Made by a program: the position numbers and the translations under genes | Source: Streptomyces cadmiisoli | GTDB lineage: Bacteria; Actinomycetota; Actinomycetes; Streptomycetales; Streptomycetaceae | DNA: 64,000 nucleotides | Reading direction: 5' to 3' | Assembly (NCBI RefSeq): GCF_003261055.1 | Contig: NZ_CP030073.1 | Span: 8,804,001-8,868,000, forward strand | Notes under the pieces: model-generated | The model's input: only the letters and a program-made list of their open reading frames with translations | Told to the model about the DNA's origin: nothing | Database searches by the model: none | Shown here: one piece after another, positions 25,324 to 33,709 of the stretch | Layout: every line of letters begins with the position of its first letter | Position numbering within the stretch: the first letter of the stretch is position 1

Positions 25324-25338
25324 GAGAACACTGTTCTC
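25324..25338. promoter_or_regulatory. 15-bp palindrome, candidate TetR operator 2
   Basis: GAGAACACTGTTCTC: perfect 7-bp arms around one base, identical to operator 1 at 13 of 15 positions and exactly 60 bp from it. It lies 19 bp before the GTG of the epimerase-like gene. Confidence 0.65.
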
Positions 25339-25357
25339 TCGTGCTCCGGAGGAAACC

Positions 25358-26296
25358 GTGAGTAAGCACCTGATCGTCGGCATGGGGCCCATCGGCTCGG
25401 CCACCGCGCGACTGCTCGCCGCGCGCGGCGAGGAGGTCGTCCTGGTCAGCCGATCCGGAGCAACGCCCGCGACAGCAGACCTGCCCGGTGTACGGTCCGT
25501 GCGCCTGGACGCCACTCAATCCGCCGCACTGGCCGAACTGGCCACTGGAGCGGCCGTGCTGTACAACTGCGCCAACCCCGCTTACCACCGCTGGGCAACG
25601 GACTGGCCTCCGCTCGCTACCGCTCTGCTGGCCGCCGCTGAACGCTCCGGAGCCGTCCTGGCCACGGTCGGCAACCTGTACGGTTACGGCGCGGTCACCG
25701 CCGCGATGACCGAGGACACCCCGCTCGCCCCCAACTCCGAGAAGGGCCGGGTACGCGCCCGGATGTGGGAGGACGCGCTCGCCCTGCACCGCGCCGGACG
25801 CATCCGGACCACCGAGATCCGCAGTTCCGACTACATCGGCCCGCACGCCCAGAGCCCGCTCGGGGCCCGCGTGGTGCCACGGCTGCTGGCCGGCCGCGAC
25901 GTCCAGGTGCTGTGCAGCCCTGACACCGCCCACAGCTGGACCTACACCGAGGACGCCGCCCGGCTGCTGGTCGCAGTAGGCGGTGAGGAAAAGGCATGGG
26001 GCCGGCCCTGGCACGTCCCCAGCAACCCGCCCCGTACTCAGCGCGAGGCCATTGCCGACCTCGCGGAGGCCGCGGGAGTCGCGCCGGTCCGAGTCGGTCA
26101 AATCCCGGCCGTCATCACGTCGATGCTGGGCCTGGTCAACCCGACCGTGCGAGCCCTGCGCGAGGTCGCTTACCAGCTCGAACGGCCCTTCGTGATGGAC
26201 GCGCGCGCGGCCACCGCCGCCTTCGGCCTCAAGCCCACCCCCTGGACCGAGGTGCTCACCGCTACTGCGGACGCCTACCGAACACCGAACGTCTAA
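25358..26296 (+). CDS. NAD(P)-dependent epimerase/dehydratase-like oxidoreductase
   Basis: 312 residues from GTG 25358, with GGAGG 6 nt upstream. The N-terminal Rossmann motif is HLIVGMGPIGSATARLLAARG (GxGxxG variant). GNLYGYGAVTAAMTED and IRSSDYIGPHAQSPLGARVV follow the short-chain/NAD-epimerase pattern, and HSWTYTEDAARLLVAVG is the typical substrate-side motif. It probably oxidises or epimerises a small molecule with NAD(P). Regulation by the divergent TetR protein is likely from the two operators. The substrate is unknown. Confidence 0.85.
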   Translation: MSKHLIVGMGPIGSATARLLAARGEEVVLVSRSGATPATADLPGVRSVRLDATQSAALAELATGAAVLYNCANPAYHRWATDWPPLATALLAAAERSGAVLATVGNLYGYGAVTAAMTEDTPLAPNSEKGRVRARMWEDALALHRAGRIRTTEIRSSDYIGPHAQSPLGARVVPRLLAGRDVQVLCSPDTAHSWTYTEDAARLLVAVGGEEKAWGRPWHVPSNPPRTQREAIADLAEAAGVAPVRVGQIPAVITSMLGLVNPTVRALREVAYQLERPFVMDARAATAAFGLKPTPWTEVLTATADAYRTPNV

Positions 26297-26552
26297 CCGG
26301 TCGTCTCAGAAGGCGTTGTGATGACCTGGGTGCAGACGCGGCCCTGATGTGGTGGGCGTTCTTCCTGTGCGCCGGACGGAACGGTCGCCGGCCGGTGGTG
26401 TTCGCAAGGTTCGATGGGAAAAATTCCAGTTTCGAGAGGACTTTGGCGAACGACGACCTGCGGAAACGTGATCGCTTAAAAGGCTCTCGCAGAGCTCTCA
26501 CAGATGGTCATTTGTGAGAACGGAAGGAGACGCGAACCGGGACCTCGAACCC

Positions 26553-27275
26553 CTACGGACATCTCAGAGCCGATGCCGCCAAGCTCTCGGAGGGCGGGCA
26601 GTCCTGCGGTGTGCCGTTCACCAGCCACGAACCGTTCCACTCGATGTTCCACACCTCACCACGGAGGTTCTCGAACTCCACGAAACTCCCAGGGGAGTCT
26701 TCAAGGAGACTGAGCTCCCTCAGCAGCACGTCGTACGTAGTGAACCCGCGGGAGGGACCCACGCTGCCGCCGCCGGTCTTTGTGTTCTCATACCGCATCC
26801 TGAGGTACGGGACCGGCGGCCGGGTGATGACCGTCGGTCGTAGCATTCGCTTGAACCGCAGGACAGCCACCTCCAGGTTCTCGTCCCCGCGGAACTCGCA
26901 CTGATACGCGGGGAAGACCGCTGAGACGAGCTCGTTCAAGTCCTCATTCCGGCCGTGGTGGTATCCGTGCACCGGGGGTGAAGCCGCGGCCACGGCATCG
27001 AACTGGTAGGTCCCGTAGGAGAACCCGGGGACGACCGCGAGCGGCCGGGCGTCGGATCCGCGCCCGAGCTGGTGCTGCCTCGCAAAGGTGAGAACGGCCC
27101 TCGCAAGGCCTTTGTCGTGTGCATCGATCGAGTTCATTTGGTAGGCCCAGCACCCGTCGACGTCCATGGCCAGGGAGAACACGAAGCGCGACATGGGCGA
27201 CCATCGCCAGGCCTTGGGCAGGCCGGGTACCTCTTCGACGTTCCCGATATCCGTGACAGCCTGTTCGATGTCCAT
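26553..27275 (-). CDS. hypothetical protein
   Basis: 240 residues from ATG 27275, which lacks a clear ribosome site; a longer frame to 27419 is open but runs into the Tn3 relic. It is a soluble, mixed alpha/beta protein with RWSPMSRFVFSLAMDVDGCWAYQMNSID, a glycine- and histidine-containing PPVHGYHHGRNEDLNELV, and a C-terminal WNIEWNGSWLVNG. I do not recognise the family. It is isolated and follows Tn3 debris, so it may be cargo of that transposon. Confidence 0.6.
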   Translation of the reverse strand: MDIEQAVTDIGNVEEVPGLPKAWRWSPMSRFVFSLAMDVDGCWAYQMNSIDAHDKGLARAVLTFARQHQLGRGSDARPLAVVPGFSYGTYQFDAVAAASPPVHGYHHGRNEDLNELVSAVFPAYQCEFRGDENLEVAVLRFKRMLRPTVITRPPVPYLRMRYENTKTGGGSVGPSRGFTTYDVLLRELSLLEDSPGSFVEFENLRGEVWNIEWNGSWLVNGTPQDCPPSESLAASALRCP

Positions 27276-27369
27276 GTCTGCTGACAGTACAGATTTGAGC
27301 GCCCACGGTTGAATGCGACCGGGTCGGCTTGCGAAACCGGATCCGTGGCGAGGCCGACTGCCCGTGAAG

Positions 27370-27832
27370 ATGGCTACATGGACGATCTTCTGAGTCGTCC
27401 TCGTCGACCTCGATCGCATCTGGGTCGCGCAGCGGTCGTAAGCCGCCGTCGGCCGGGATGGAGGGGGGTGAAGCTGCAGCGGCCGAGCACGTTGAGCTTG
27501 CGATGCTGGAGAGGGGACAGCCGTGCGATGTCCTTCTCGCCAGCGGGGCGACCTCAGCTTCGATGTACTGGGTGTTGCAGAGCAGCATGGCGTTCAGGAC
27601 CAGGCCGAGCGCACCGAGCTGGTCCTCCAGGGCGTCCCGGCACGCCTGGGGCGGTGCTGATGGTCCGCACCGGGGCGACGAACCGCGGACCGTCGACCGA
27701 GGCCAGCAGGCTGTTCCCCAGTACTGCACGATCGGCACCTGGCCCTGGGCCTCGATCAGTGCGGCGTTCGCCGCGGCGATGGTGTCGGCGCGCGGGTAGA
27801 ACTGGTCGACGTCCTTGCTTAGGCCTCCCTCA
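27370..27832 (-). pseudogene. Tn3-family transposase relic with large internal deletion
   Basis: Minus-strand LSKDVDQFYPRADTIAAANAALIEAQGQVPIVQYWG matches the central region of actinobacterial Tn3-family transposases. After a deletion the C-terminal segment EDQLGALGLVLNAMLLCNTQYIEA (Tn3 VLNAxVLWNTxY motif) follows. Later fragments, including LRPLRDPDA near 27400, are in shifted frames. The relic touches the last gene of the conjugation module (4 bp away). Confidence 0.75.
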
Positions 27833-27835
27833 TGT

Positions 27836-29548
27836 CTATCGGCCGTCGGGAGTGTGGTGGTGGGCGAGTGCTTTCCAGCGGCGTTCGAAGTCCCGGGTGC
27901 GGTCGCTGATGTAGTGGGTGGTGACGGGCTTGTTGTGCTGTGCGGCGATGCCGCGGTTCGCGCATTCTTGCGCGATCGCTTCGGGTGATGGGGTGTCACC
28001 GATTGCTCGCTGCTCGGACCAGATGGTGTACAGACGGAACGGCAGCAGGTATCGGCGCAGGGTTGATGGGTTGACCGGGCCTTGCTTTCGGCCGTGTATG
28101 CCTTGGTCGTGGAGGTAGGTGGAGAGCTGTCGGGCTGTGGGTTCGCTTCCGTATGTGGTCTGGTAGTTGATCCAGGCGAGGTAGTAGCGGTCGACGGTGG
28201 TGAGCGCGGGGTCTTCGGCCGCGTGGTTCTGGTGTAGTGGTAATGGGTGGTTGGTCGCGGTGCTTGTCCTGGGGCTGTGAATGTCTGGGGTCGGGGGGAC
28301 GTTTACAGCGGTGAGTGAGGGATCATCCTGATTCGGGTGGTGGTTGTTGGCGGCAGGATGCTGTCCGCCTGAGTCTGGGGTTGGTTCGTTGCCTTGGTTG
28401 TTGGAGACGCCGGCGGGTCGGAGATGGTGGGCGGGCAGCGGCCTCTCGTAATCCGCGGCCTTCTGGGCATGCTGTTGGGCGTTGTCGTGGCGGCCCTGGT
28501 TCCGGGCTTGTGTCATGGTCTGCGTTGGTGGGTTGGCTGCGGTGTGGCTGTGGGTGCGGGCCCCATGGAGCCGGTCAATTGGTGGTGCGGCGTTCCGTAG
28601 CGGCGTTGACTTCTGGCGCGGCTGTGTTGTCGGGGCTCGGGGTGCTCGTGGAGTGGGCGTTTGCCGTGGTGCACGTGCCGGAGCTGGCGAACCGGGAGGT
28701 TGCGGGTGTGCTGCGCCGGTTGGCGGCTGACGGCTGGGCGGTAGTGGGCCGGGCTTGATGTCGCCGGCGGCCAGGCCCGAGGGGGCCGTCTCCGCGAGGG
28801 GGACGCCGTACTTGGCCAGGCGCAGGGGCATCAGGGCCTCGACGGGGGCCTTGCGGCGCCAGGCGCGGCCGTAGCGGGAGCGCAGGCGGGCCTGGTAGAC
28901 GAGCCGTTCCTGCTCCAGCTTGATCACCTGGTCGTAGGAGCGCAGCTCCCACAGCTTCATCCGGCGCCAGAGCAGGAACGTGGGCACGGGGGAGAGCAGC
29001 CAGCGGGTGAGGCGGACGCCCTCCATGTGCTTGTCCGCGGTGATGTCGGCGATCCGGCCGATCGCGTGGCGGGCGGCCTCGACCGACACCACGAACAGGA
29101 TCGGGATGACGCCGTGCATGCCCACGCCGAGCGGGTCCGGCCAGGCCGCCGCGCCGTTGAAGGCGATCGTCGCCGCCGTCAGCAGCCAGGCTGTCTGCCG
29201 CAGCAGCGGGAAGGGTATGCGGATCCAGGTCAGCAGCAGGTCCAGGGCCAGCAGGACGCAGATACCCGCGTCGATGCCGATCGGGAAGACGTAACTGAAG
29301 TCCCCGAAGCCCTTTCTGACGGCTAATTCTCGTACGGCGGCGTAGGAACCGGCGAAGCCGATACCCGCGATGGTCATGGTACCGAGGGTGATCACACCGG
29401 TGAGGAGGCGGTGAGCGCGGGGCAGCCGTCGTGGCGCGGTGGGCAACTGCGGGGCCCATGGTGACTGCCGCCCGCCCGAGGAGCCTGCCCTGTCACGGTG
29501 GGGGTGGTTGACGTGCCTCGGGCAGCGGCTTGGCCGGGGCGGGCTCAT
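27836..29548 (-). CDS. DUF2637 membrane protein of the conjugation module
   Basis: 570 residues; the ATG overlaps the previous stop (ATGA at 29545-29548). About residues 45-165 are the DUF2637 region with four hydrophobic segments (LLTGVITLGTMTIAGIGFAG, FPIGIDAGICVLLALDLLLT, WLLTAATIAFNGAAAWPDPLG, HGVIPILFVVSVEAARHAIG). A basic stretch, a ~200-residue Pro/Thr/Gln/His-rich linker and a C-terminal soluble domain follow (ALTTVDRYYLAWINYQTTYG to DRTRDFERRWKAL). DUF2637 proteins include SpdA-like spread proteins of Streptomyces plasmids. It is the last gene of a four-gene operon. A role in DNA spread or localisation is inferred. Confidence 0.85.
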   Translation of the reverse strand: MSPPRPSRCPRHVNHPHRDRAGSSGGRQSPWAPQLPTAPRRLPRAHRLLTGVITLGTMTIAGIGFAGSYAAVRELAVRKGFGDFSYVFPIGIDAGICVLLALDLLLTWIRIPFPLLRQTAWLLTAATIAFNGAAAWPDPLGVGMHGVIPILFVVSVEAARHAIGRIADITADKHMEGVRLTRWLLSPVPTFLLWRRMKLWELRSYDQVIKLEQERLVYQARLRSRYGRAWRRKAPVEALMPLRLAKYGVPLAETAPSGLAAGDIKPGPLPPSRQPPTGAAHPQPPGSPAPARAPRQTPTPRAPRAPTTQPRQKSTPLRNAAPPIDRLHGARTHSHTAANPPTQTMTQARNQGRHDNAQQHAQKAADYERPLPAHHLRPAGVSNNQGNEPTPDSGGQHPAANNHHPNQDDPSLTAVNVPPTPDIHSPRTSTATNHPLPLHQNHAAEDPALTTVDRYYLAWINYQTTYGSEPTARQLSTYLHDQGIHGRKQGPVNPSTLRRYLLPFRLYTIWSEQRAIGDTPSPEAIAQECANRGIAAQHNKPVTTHYISDRTRDFERRWKALAHHHTPDGR

Positions 29549-32091
29549 GCCTGGTGTGGGGGTGTTGGTGCGGGGGCGAGTAGTGCGTGGATCAGCTGTT
29601 GGGTTTCGGGTTCGAGTGGGGTGTCGAGGTGGCGGCTGATTTGTTGCAGGCGGCTGATGGCGGTGTGGACACCCCGGCGGTTTCCGGCGGTGTGTTCGAT
29701 GTGCAGCCAGTCCCGGTAGAGGACTTCGGCTGTGTCGTCGGCGTCGAGTCCGGTGGCGACGGCCTGTCGGGCCTGGCTGAGGTTGTGGTGGGGGCCTTCG
29801 GTGGTGCGGTGCGCGGCTACGGTGTGGGCGACTTCAACGATTTTGGTGGTGATGTCCTGTTGGAAGGGTTCGGCCCAGGCGGGGGGTTTGTGTCCGAAGG
29901 GGCGACCGCGGACGAGGGCGAGGGCGTCTTCCAAGGCGGGGAGGGACGCGGACTCGTTGGGGAGGTACTGGTCGGTGAGGTGCTGGAAGCGGCCCCAGTC
30001 GCTGTGGATGGCTGGGTGGAGGCGGTAGGGGTCGTCGCCGTGGCGGCGGCGGGGGACGTAGGGGGTGCCGTCGGGGGCTTTGCCGAGGGCGCGGCGCAGT
30101 TCCTGTACGCGGGCGTTGAGGGTGCTGGTGGTCCACGGGGCGGCGGGATCCATGGCGTGGCACAGTGCGTCGGCGGTGTGGTGTGGGCGGAAGCAGAGCA
30201 GGGCCGCGAGTTGGGCGACGCGGGGTCCGTGGCCGGTGGTGGGCACGTTGTCGACCTCGATGGGGCCCAGGACCCGGATCTTCGGGCTGAGTGAGATGTC
30301 CGGACCGTCTTCTGGGCTGCCGGTGGTATGCGTGTGGCGGGCTAGGGGACTGGCGCTCGCGGCGTTGCGGGGGCTTGCCGCTGGCGCCGTGCGGTGGTCG
30401 GCGGACACGGACGCTGGATGGGGAGCCGGCGGGTGCTTCGGGCCTGGTGTGCTGGTGGCGGCGAGCAGTGCTGGGAATACGGAGTTGTCAGGCGTGTTGG
30501 TGCCGGGCTCTGGGGTTTGAGCACTGCCGCCAGCAGGACCGGTGCCGGTCTGCACTGCGGCTGATGCGCCGAGCCGGTGGTCGGGTGGCGGCGGCTTGGA
30601 CCTGACCTTCTTCGCCTGGTGCGGACGCGGGGTCTCTTGCTCCTGATGGTCTGTCGGTTGAGTGATGTTGGTGAGGTCGGTGGGGTGCAGGTGCTGCAGG
30701 GTGGCGGTGCGGCCGGTTTCGGGCACGGGCTGGGGCCCGGGGGCCGCGGCGTCGAGTAGCGGCGCTTGGGGGAGCAGTTTGGTCATGTGGCGGGTGGTGG
30801 GGCAGACCAGGGTGAGGGTGTGGGGGCGGGGTGTGTCCAGGAGGGTGGTGATGTGGGTGGTGGAGTCGGTATCGAGTGGGTCTGCGCATAGGAGCAGTTG
30901 TGGGCGTTGCCGGAGGCCGGGGTGTTGGTGGGCTTGGAGGAGGTGGTCGGTGAGGGTGCGCAGTGCCGTTGCCGCGTCGGGCTGGTGGGTGATGGCGGCG
31001 CGGGGAAGTAGCCGGGGGAGATCGTCGCCGAAGCCGATGGTGGTGATGTCGGCTTCGGGTGCCCAGGGGCTCATGCCGAGTTCGACGGCGAGGCTGGTGA
31101 GGAAAGCGGTGATGTCGTCCTTTCGGCCGTCGAGGAGCAGTGCGGGTTGCTGCAGCAGGTTGATCAGGAGCAGGTCACCGGCTTCGGTGTGGCCGATGGT
31201 GACGAGCCCTGGGCTGGGTGGTGACACGTCGTGGGCGGCGAGTGGGGTGAGCAGGGGTGCGTCGTCGGCCAGGGTCCACCAGCCGTCGTCCCCTTCAGCG
31301 AACGGTTGTTGCGGCGTGTCAGCAGGTTCCGCAGGCAGGACCTCGATGATGCCGGTGCCGAGGAGGGCGGCTCGGATGCCGGGCATAGCGGGTCCGTCGG
31401 CGTGGGTCGTACGGTCGGCGAGGGTACGAAGGGCGAGGTCCAGTCGGGCTGCGGCATCCGCGGGCTGACCGGCCTCGCATGTGCTTGGGCCGCTCTTCGG
31501 GTTGGACCGGCTGCGGCGTCTGCGGACGCGGTGCAGCGCCAGTCCGGTGGTGACTGCGGCAGCGGCCAGCGCCAACACCCCTAGGACCAGGTGCAAGCTG
31601 CCGGACCCACCCCGCGCACTGCGTGAGGCGGCGGTGCTGGAGCCGTCTGCGCCTGGCGCCGACGGTTGTGGTGACGGCTGTGTGCCGCCTTCGCTCGGCT
31701 GCGGTACGGCGGACCCGGTGGCGGAGGGAACGGGGCTGCTCGTCGGCTGTCCCGGTGCTTGAGACCCGGACGGGCCGGAGTCTGGTGACCCGGAGGGACG
31801 CTGCCCGCCGTGAACGTCTTCGACGACACGGTGAACGTCGAGCATTGCCGCATCCAGCGTGAGGATCTTCGGGGCCGCCAGCTGCGCGCCGTCTGCCAGT
31901 GCCAGGTCGGGATCGCTGGGGTTGGGGTGGGCAGGATGGCCGCCGGCCGGCTGAGTGGTTGCGGCTTGCGGCGTGGCGTCCGCCGGCGCCATGCCGCAGA
32001 CGGCTGTGGCGATCAGTGCGGCTACGGCGGTGGCGACCAGGCGCGGGGCGGCCGGCAGGGCGCGTGGGAGATGGCCCGTTGGGGCCCTCAT
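29545..32091 (-). CDS. membrane-anchored BTAD-domain putative regulator
   Basis: 848 residues. A hydrophobic N-terminus (LVATAVAALIATAVCGMA, about 18-35) and a second membrane segment (LHLVLGVLALAAAAVTTGLAL, 166-186) flank a Pro/Ser-rich outer region. The long inner part includes a ~350-residue region with DLLLINLLQQPALLLDGRKDD and a low-complexity linker. From about residue 598 a SARP-like winged helix (KIRVLGPIEVDNV, TTSTLNARVQELRRALG) is followed by a BTAD helical domain (ALEDALALVRGRPFGH, DTAEVLYRDWLHIEHTAGNRRGVHTAI). Such proteins occur in Streptomyces mobile elements. A DNA-binding domain held at the membrane suggests signal-controlled regulation or DNA tethering (inference). Both ends overlap neighbours by 4 nt. 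Confidence 0.85.
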   Translation of the reverse strand: MRAPTGHLPRALPAAPRLVATAVAALIATAVCGMAPADATPQAATTQPAGGHPAHPNPSDPDLALADGAQLAAPKILTLDAAMLDVHRVVEDVHGGQRPSGSPDSGPSGSQAPGQPTSSPVPSATGSAVPQPSEGGTQPSPQPSAPGADGSSTAASRSARGGSGSLHLVLGVLALAAAAVTTGLALHRVRRRRSRSNPKSGPSTCEAGQPADAAARLDLALRTLADRTTHADGPAMPGIRAALLGTGIIEVLPAEPADTPQQPFAEGDDGWWTLADDAPLLTPLAAHDVSPPSPGLVTIGHTEAGDLLLINLLQQPALLLDGRKDDITAFLTSLAVELGMSPWAPEADITTIGFGDDLPRLLPRAAITHQPDAATALRTLTDHLLQAHQHPGLRQRPQLLLCADPLDTDSTTHITTLLDTPRPHTLTLVCPTTRHMTKLLPQAPLLDAAAPGPQPVPETGRTATLQHLHPTDLTNITQPTDHQEQETPRPHQAKKVRSKPPPPDHRLGASAAVQTGTGPAGGSAQTPEPGTNTPDNSVFPALLAATSTPGPKHPPAPHPASVSADHRTAPAASPRNAASASPLARHTHTTGSPEDGPDISLSPKIRVLGPIEVDNVPTTGHGPRVAQLAALLCFRPHHTADALCHAMDPAAPWTTSTLNARVQELRRALGKAPDGTPYVPRRRHGDDPYRLHPAIHSDWGRFQHLTDQYLPNESASLPALEDALALVRGRPFGHKPPAWAEPFQQDITTKIVEVAHTVAAHRTTEGPHHNLSQARQAVATGLDADDTAEVLYRDWLHIEHTAGNRRGVHTAISRLQQISRHLDTPLEPETQQLIHALLAPAPTPPHQA

Positions 32092-32930
32092 GGCGTGATC
32101 CTGATGGTCGCGGTGTCGAACTGGGGCAGGTGGAAGCCCATGTGGCGGGTGCCGGCCGGCGGTTCGGGGAACTGCATGAAGACGCGGACGTGTTCTCCGG
32201 GTTTGAGCGAGGACAGGCCCATGGTGGTCAGTGGCCGGCCGTCGGTGTCGCGCAGCACGTAGTAGCGCTTGCGAGCGCGTTGGTCCACGAGAGTTGCGCC
32301 ACCCAGTGACTGGCCGTTGCGCAGCACGTCTTGCTCGTTGCCGCGCAGTCCGGCCGGTACCTCGACGGTCTCGGCGCTGTCATTGCTCAGGGTGCCGCGG
32401 ACGGTGAGGAAGCCGCCGGCGTCCCGCTCTGCGGCGGTGAGCGTCAGCCGCAGGCCGTGCTGGCCCTGCAGTTCGGCCAGGGCCTCTGCGCCGTTCGGTG
32501 ATTGCTCCCGGGACGTTTCGCCCTGAGCCTTGCCGACGGCGGCCGCGGCGGCTCGGTCCTTCGGGGCAGCCGTCTCGGCGCCGTCGGCCCCGGTGGTGCA
32601 GCCCGCCATGCCCAGGAGGAGACAGACACCCAGAGCGAGTGCCACCCACGGAGCCTGCCGAAGCGGCCGGGTCGGTACCCGGCCTGGTCCCGGCTTGCGG
32701 GTCGCCGGCCGTGTGGGACCCGAATCCGGTGCCGTTGCCGCGGGGAGCCGGGGGTGGCCGGAGCGGTGGGTGCCGGGGTGGAGGGCCTGCGGCTGGCTGC
32801 GGCCCGTGGGGACGGTGGCGGCGGCTACCGTGTCGCGTGCGGTGTCGCGGTCGGTGGTTCTGCTGCTGGTGGTGCTGGATGCTGCCGGGGTGTCGGGGGT
32901 GGCCGGTTTCCCGGTCCGGACGGCCTTCAT
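32088..32930 (-). CDS. membrane-bound lipoprotein-like protein of the conjugation module
   Basis: 280 residues; ATG 32930 overlaps the upstream stop and the 3' end overlaps the next start, both as ATGA. A ~95-residue Pro/Thr-rich basic N-terminal region precedes one hydrophobic segment ending in a lipobox-like LLLGMAGC. The external domain (LRLTLTAAERDAGGFLTVRGTLSNDSAETVEVPAGL, then RVFMQFPEPPAGTRHMGF) looks like a beta-sandwich. The long N-terminal region argues against simple lipoprotein processing, so a type II membrane protein is also possible. Function unknown. Confidence 0.75.
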   Translation of the reverse strand: MKAVRTGKPATPDTPAASSTTSSRTTDRDTARDTVAAATVPTGRSQPQALHPGTHRSGHPRLPAATAPDSGPTRPATRKPGPGRVPTRPLRQAPWVALALGVCLLLGMAGCTTGADGAETAAPKDRAAAAAVGKAQGETSREQSPNGAEALAELQGQHGLRLTLTAAERDAGGFLTVRGTLSNDSAETVEVPAGLRGNEQDVLRNGQSLGGATLVDQRARKRYYVLRDTDGRPLTTMGLSSLKPGEHVRVFMQFPEPPAGTRHMGFHLPQFDTATIRITP

Positions 32931-33157
32931 GGCCGGTCCCTGTGAGGGCGAGGCCAGACGGTGATGACGTCGCCGTCGTGAGTGACGTGCCGGTGGGGCA
33001 GCTGGTGGCGGACGTGGTCGGCGGCGGAGGTGTCGAAGTCGGTGGCGGAGGTGAGAACCAATGCGTCACCGGTGAACGAGGCCATTTCGGTACCGACCGG
33101 CCAGGTCACCTCCGTTAAGTCTTCTGGGATGCGAACAGTAGGTGTGGGCTGGGACAT
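32927..33157 (-). CDS. small hypothetical protein, first gene of the four-gene operon
   Basis: 76 residues from ATG 33157, with AAGGAAG upstream. The sequence VRIPEDLTEVTWPVGTEMASF and FDTSAADHVRHQLPHRHVTHDGDVITVWPRP suggests a small soluble protein. The TGA overlaps the next ATG. A candidate promoter lies 60-96 bp upstream, so this gene should head its own transcript. Family not recognised. Confidence 0.7.
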   Translation of the reverse strand: MSQPTPTVRIPEDLTEVTWPVGTEMASFTGDALVLTSATDFDTSAADHVRHQLPHRHVTHDGDVITVWPRPHRDRP

Positions 33158-33223
33158 CGTTCTTCCTTCTTCTGGGCAGCAAAAATTGATTACTTGGTGG
33201 AACAGGGATCGCTCCCGTAAACG

Positions 33224-33253
33224 AAAATAGTTGTTCGCGTCAGCAAAGTGCAA
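33224..33253 (-). promoter_or_regulatory. candidate promoter for the 33157-27836 operon
   Basis: On the minus strand TTGCAC (33253-33248), an 18-bp spacer, then TATTTT (33229-33224), inside an unusually AT-rich patch. This would give a leader of about 60 nt. Confidence 0.5.
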
Positions 33254-33709
33254 GGGGGTGGTGGGGTGTGTGGGTGTCCTGTGACATTCCCAGGACGATC
33301 TGCCCGCTCAACGGGGCGTACCTGCGGAGGGTTGGTGCGGCGGTTGTCGGACCGGACCGTGGAACGTGCCTCACCGGCCTCTGCCGGTTTTTCGCCCGGG
33401 CAGGCAGGACGGCTTGTGCGCGTTTCCCCACCGGGCGGTGGAGGGTGCGTTGTGCCTGGCCGGACCGGGTGGGGCGCAGAAGGCGTCAGCGGCTCTGACC
33501 GGGTGCGGGCAGGGGAGCCGGGGGTGTGCTGCGCGCCGCCGCCCGATTCTGGCCGGCTCTGTGGCTGCTCGCCGGGCCTGTCGCTGTGCGCAGGACGGTC
33601 TGCGCGGCTGCCCTGCCCATTTTGCGACGGGACTGCTCACCCCTGCTGAGCGGTTGGAGGTGCGTGAGCGTGGGGACTGGCGGGCATGGCGCGGCGTCGT
33701 GTGGGCCGG
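33254..33709. other. intergenic between two operons of the conjugation module
   Basis: About 450 bp between the Replic_Relax stop and the next operon's promoter. I see no convincing gene or RNA. A weak stem (GTCCTG and CAGGAC, around 33278-33297) may belong to a terminator for the upstream operon. Confidence 0.4.
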
